From contig JAGYIH010000047.1 in the NCBI GenBank assembly GCA_018402615.1, forward strand, positions 1 through 5,668: a DNA stretch of 5,668 nucleotides. The letters are read 5' to 3'. This document shows, one piece after another, positions 4,773-5,668 of this stretch. Origin of the DNA: Aquiluna sp. Lineage in GTDB: Bacteria; Actinomycetota; Actinomycetes; Actinomycetales; Microbacteriaceae. The notes below the pieces were generated by a model. It saw only the letters and a program-made list of their open reading frames with translations. It was not told where the DNA came from and did no database searches. Position 1 is the stretch's first letter. Every line of letters starts with the position of its first letter. The position numbers and the translations under genes were made by a program.

Positions 4773-5668
4773 ATGCCCGACACGCCCCTCAACTTGGATT
4801 CGATCGAGATCGAGCTGGGCGGGGGGCTTCGTCTTTTGCTCTGGGGCGAGAGCGTGGAGGAGCCGCAAAGATTCGATATTTCTGCGAGTCCAGCGCCGCC
4901 TTTGGCCTTCCGGGCACAGCGCCATGCGAACCAGTCTACCACGGCAAAGACGCCGATCCGATATAGCACCGGGGTGGCTTGCGGGCAGGCTCTCGTGCTT
5001 TTTGAAAATGTTTCCTACCAGTGGATGCTTGTCGGCGAGGGTGCGGGGGAGTTGGCGCAAGCGGATATCGCGAGCACGCTCAAAGGCGGGTCGGCGCGCC
5101 GGAAGGCGGTATGGAGCGGCCGGACATTGCAGGGCAAGCCTCCTGAGGGAAGTTTCCGAGTGTCGAATTATCTCGGGACGGCGGAAATCCGGGTCGCGGA
5201 TCGGGAGGCGGTGCGTTTCGAAATCCAGACGCGGAAGCTGGATTTCCATGGCGAGTATCGGGCGATGGTGGATGACATCGCGGAGCATTGCCAACAATTG
5301 ATCCTGGAGTGGGACAGCCCGACGAGCTTCCAGATAGGGGCCGATCCCGAGCAAAGACGGCGGACTTTGTTGGAGCAATTTCTCTTCCTGCGGCATGTGC
5401 TCGGGGAGCAGCGGCTGGGGGTTTATCTGGAGGAGATGGGACGCCGGCCTCATGTGGCCTTGAGGACGGAGCGCGAGTGGAGACCGTCGGCTTCTGCAAA
5501 CTCGCCGAGGTTTGCGTCCGATCCCCTGCGCCATGCCCGGGGCTGGGTGCGCGGGGCACCTGCGGGGTTTTTCCAAGTGAATGGACTGTCGCCTGAGGAA
5601 CTCCGCCATGAGCGGAGGTTCGAGACCTTCGACACGGCTCCGAACCGGTTCGTCAAATTCGCCTTGGA
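4773..5668 (+). CDS. DUF2357/McrC-like restriction nuclease subunit, 5' part only (at least 298 aa, runs off the window)
   Basis: The reading frame opens at ATG 4773 and stays open to the window edge. It ends within F286-D-T-A-P-N291-R-F-V-K-F-A-L298, a segment typical of DUF2357 proteins. In that family it precedes a PD-(D/E)XK nuclease domain, so the catalytic part should lie just beyond the edge. These proteins are encoded directly after McrB-like NTPases and act as the McrC-type cleavage partner. The N-terminal 280 residues (β-rich, with W, G and E scattered) fit the DUF2357 linker and adaptor region. The start follows the McrB-like stop by 9 bases; AGGG abuts the ATG, which is too close for a normal Shine-Dalgarno spacing, so coupling to upstream translation is likely. 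It shares the reading frame of the upstream gene, separated by one TAA and three codons. Base composition is about 60% GC. Confidence 0.85.
   Translation, partial: MPDTPLNLDSIEIELGGGLRLLLWGESVEEPQRFDISASPAPPLAFRAQRHANQSTTAKTPIRYSTGVACGQALVLFENVSYQWMLVGEGAGELAQADIASTLKGGSARRKAVWSGRTLQGKPPEGSFRVSNYLGTAEIRVADREAVRFEIQTRKLDFHGEYRAMVDDIAEHCQQLILEWDSPTSFQIGADPEQRRRTLLEQFLFLRHVLGEQRLGVYLEEMGRRPHVALRTEREWRPSASANSPRFASDPLRHARGWVRGAPAGFFQVNGLSPEELRHERRFETFDTAPNRFVKFAL

Noticed and set aside
3720..5609. A 629-codon open frame on the minus strand
   Set aside because: It lies opposite the AAA+ core and DUF2357 genes, both of which show clear family motifs. Its translation is Arg/Pro/His-rich with no recognisable domain, and long antisense frames are expected once GC rises, which happens at this boundary.

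Overview
The window carries most of a restriction–modification locus. It reads as a 5-methylcytosine methyltransferase operon coupled to an McrB/McrC-type NTP-driven restriction pair, in the style of the LlaJI and BsuMI systems. All five genes are on the + strand. The host cannot be named from the sequence. The flanking DNA and the 3' genes are about 55-63% GC in hand-counted lines. The heptanucleotide CCAAAAT repeats and the GC-rich imperfect palindrome at the left edge look like dispersed intergenic repeats of a free-living, moderately high-GC bacterium. A Verrucomicrobia-like source is only a guess.

Layout. Positions 1-401 hold no gene. They contain a GC-rich imperfect palindrome (71-96), three blocks of tandem CCAAAAT heptamers (123-150, 227-247, 268-309) and an AT-rich probable promoter zone. 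Next comes an HNH-nuclease gene (402-1277, TTG start). A 54-bp gap follows with two perfect inverted repeats: GAAGAT-TC-ATCTTC (1285-1298), and a 23-bp element made of two ATGTNACAT palindromes (1301-1323). It lies just before a small ribbon-helix-helix (RHH) protein gene (1332-1544). The RHH gene overlaps the methyltransferase gene by 14 nt (1531-2940). The methyltransferase stop overlaps the TTG start of an McrB-like AAA+ gene (2937-4763). Nine bases later a DUF2357/McrC-like gene opens (4773) and runs off the right edge before its expected nuclease domain.

How they work together (inference from family knowledge). The methyltransferase should mark host DNA at a specific site. The McrB-like motor, with its own N-terminal recognition region, should sense sites in the wrong methylation state and drive the DUF2357-type nuclease to cut. 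The RHH protein probably represses the operon through the ATGTNACAT pair, which would delay restriction until methylation is in place. The HNH gene is a separate transcription unit or an upstream accessory nuclease.

The most notable features are the double-palindrome operator next to an RHH gene inside an McrBC-like R-M locus, and the composition mosaic. About 2.3-3.7 kb, covering the second half of the methyltransferase and the N-terminal half of the McrB-like protein, drops to roughly 23-40% GC. It returns abruptly to more than 50% just after the Walker A motif, as if the specificity-determining parts had been exchanged as a block.
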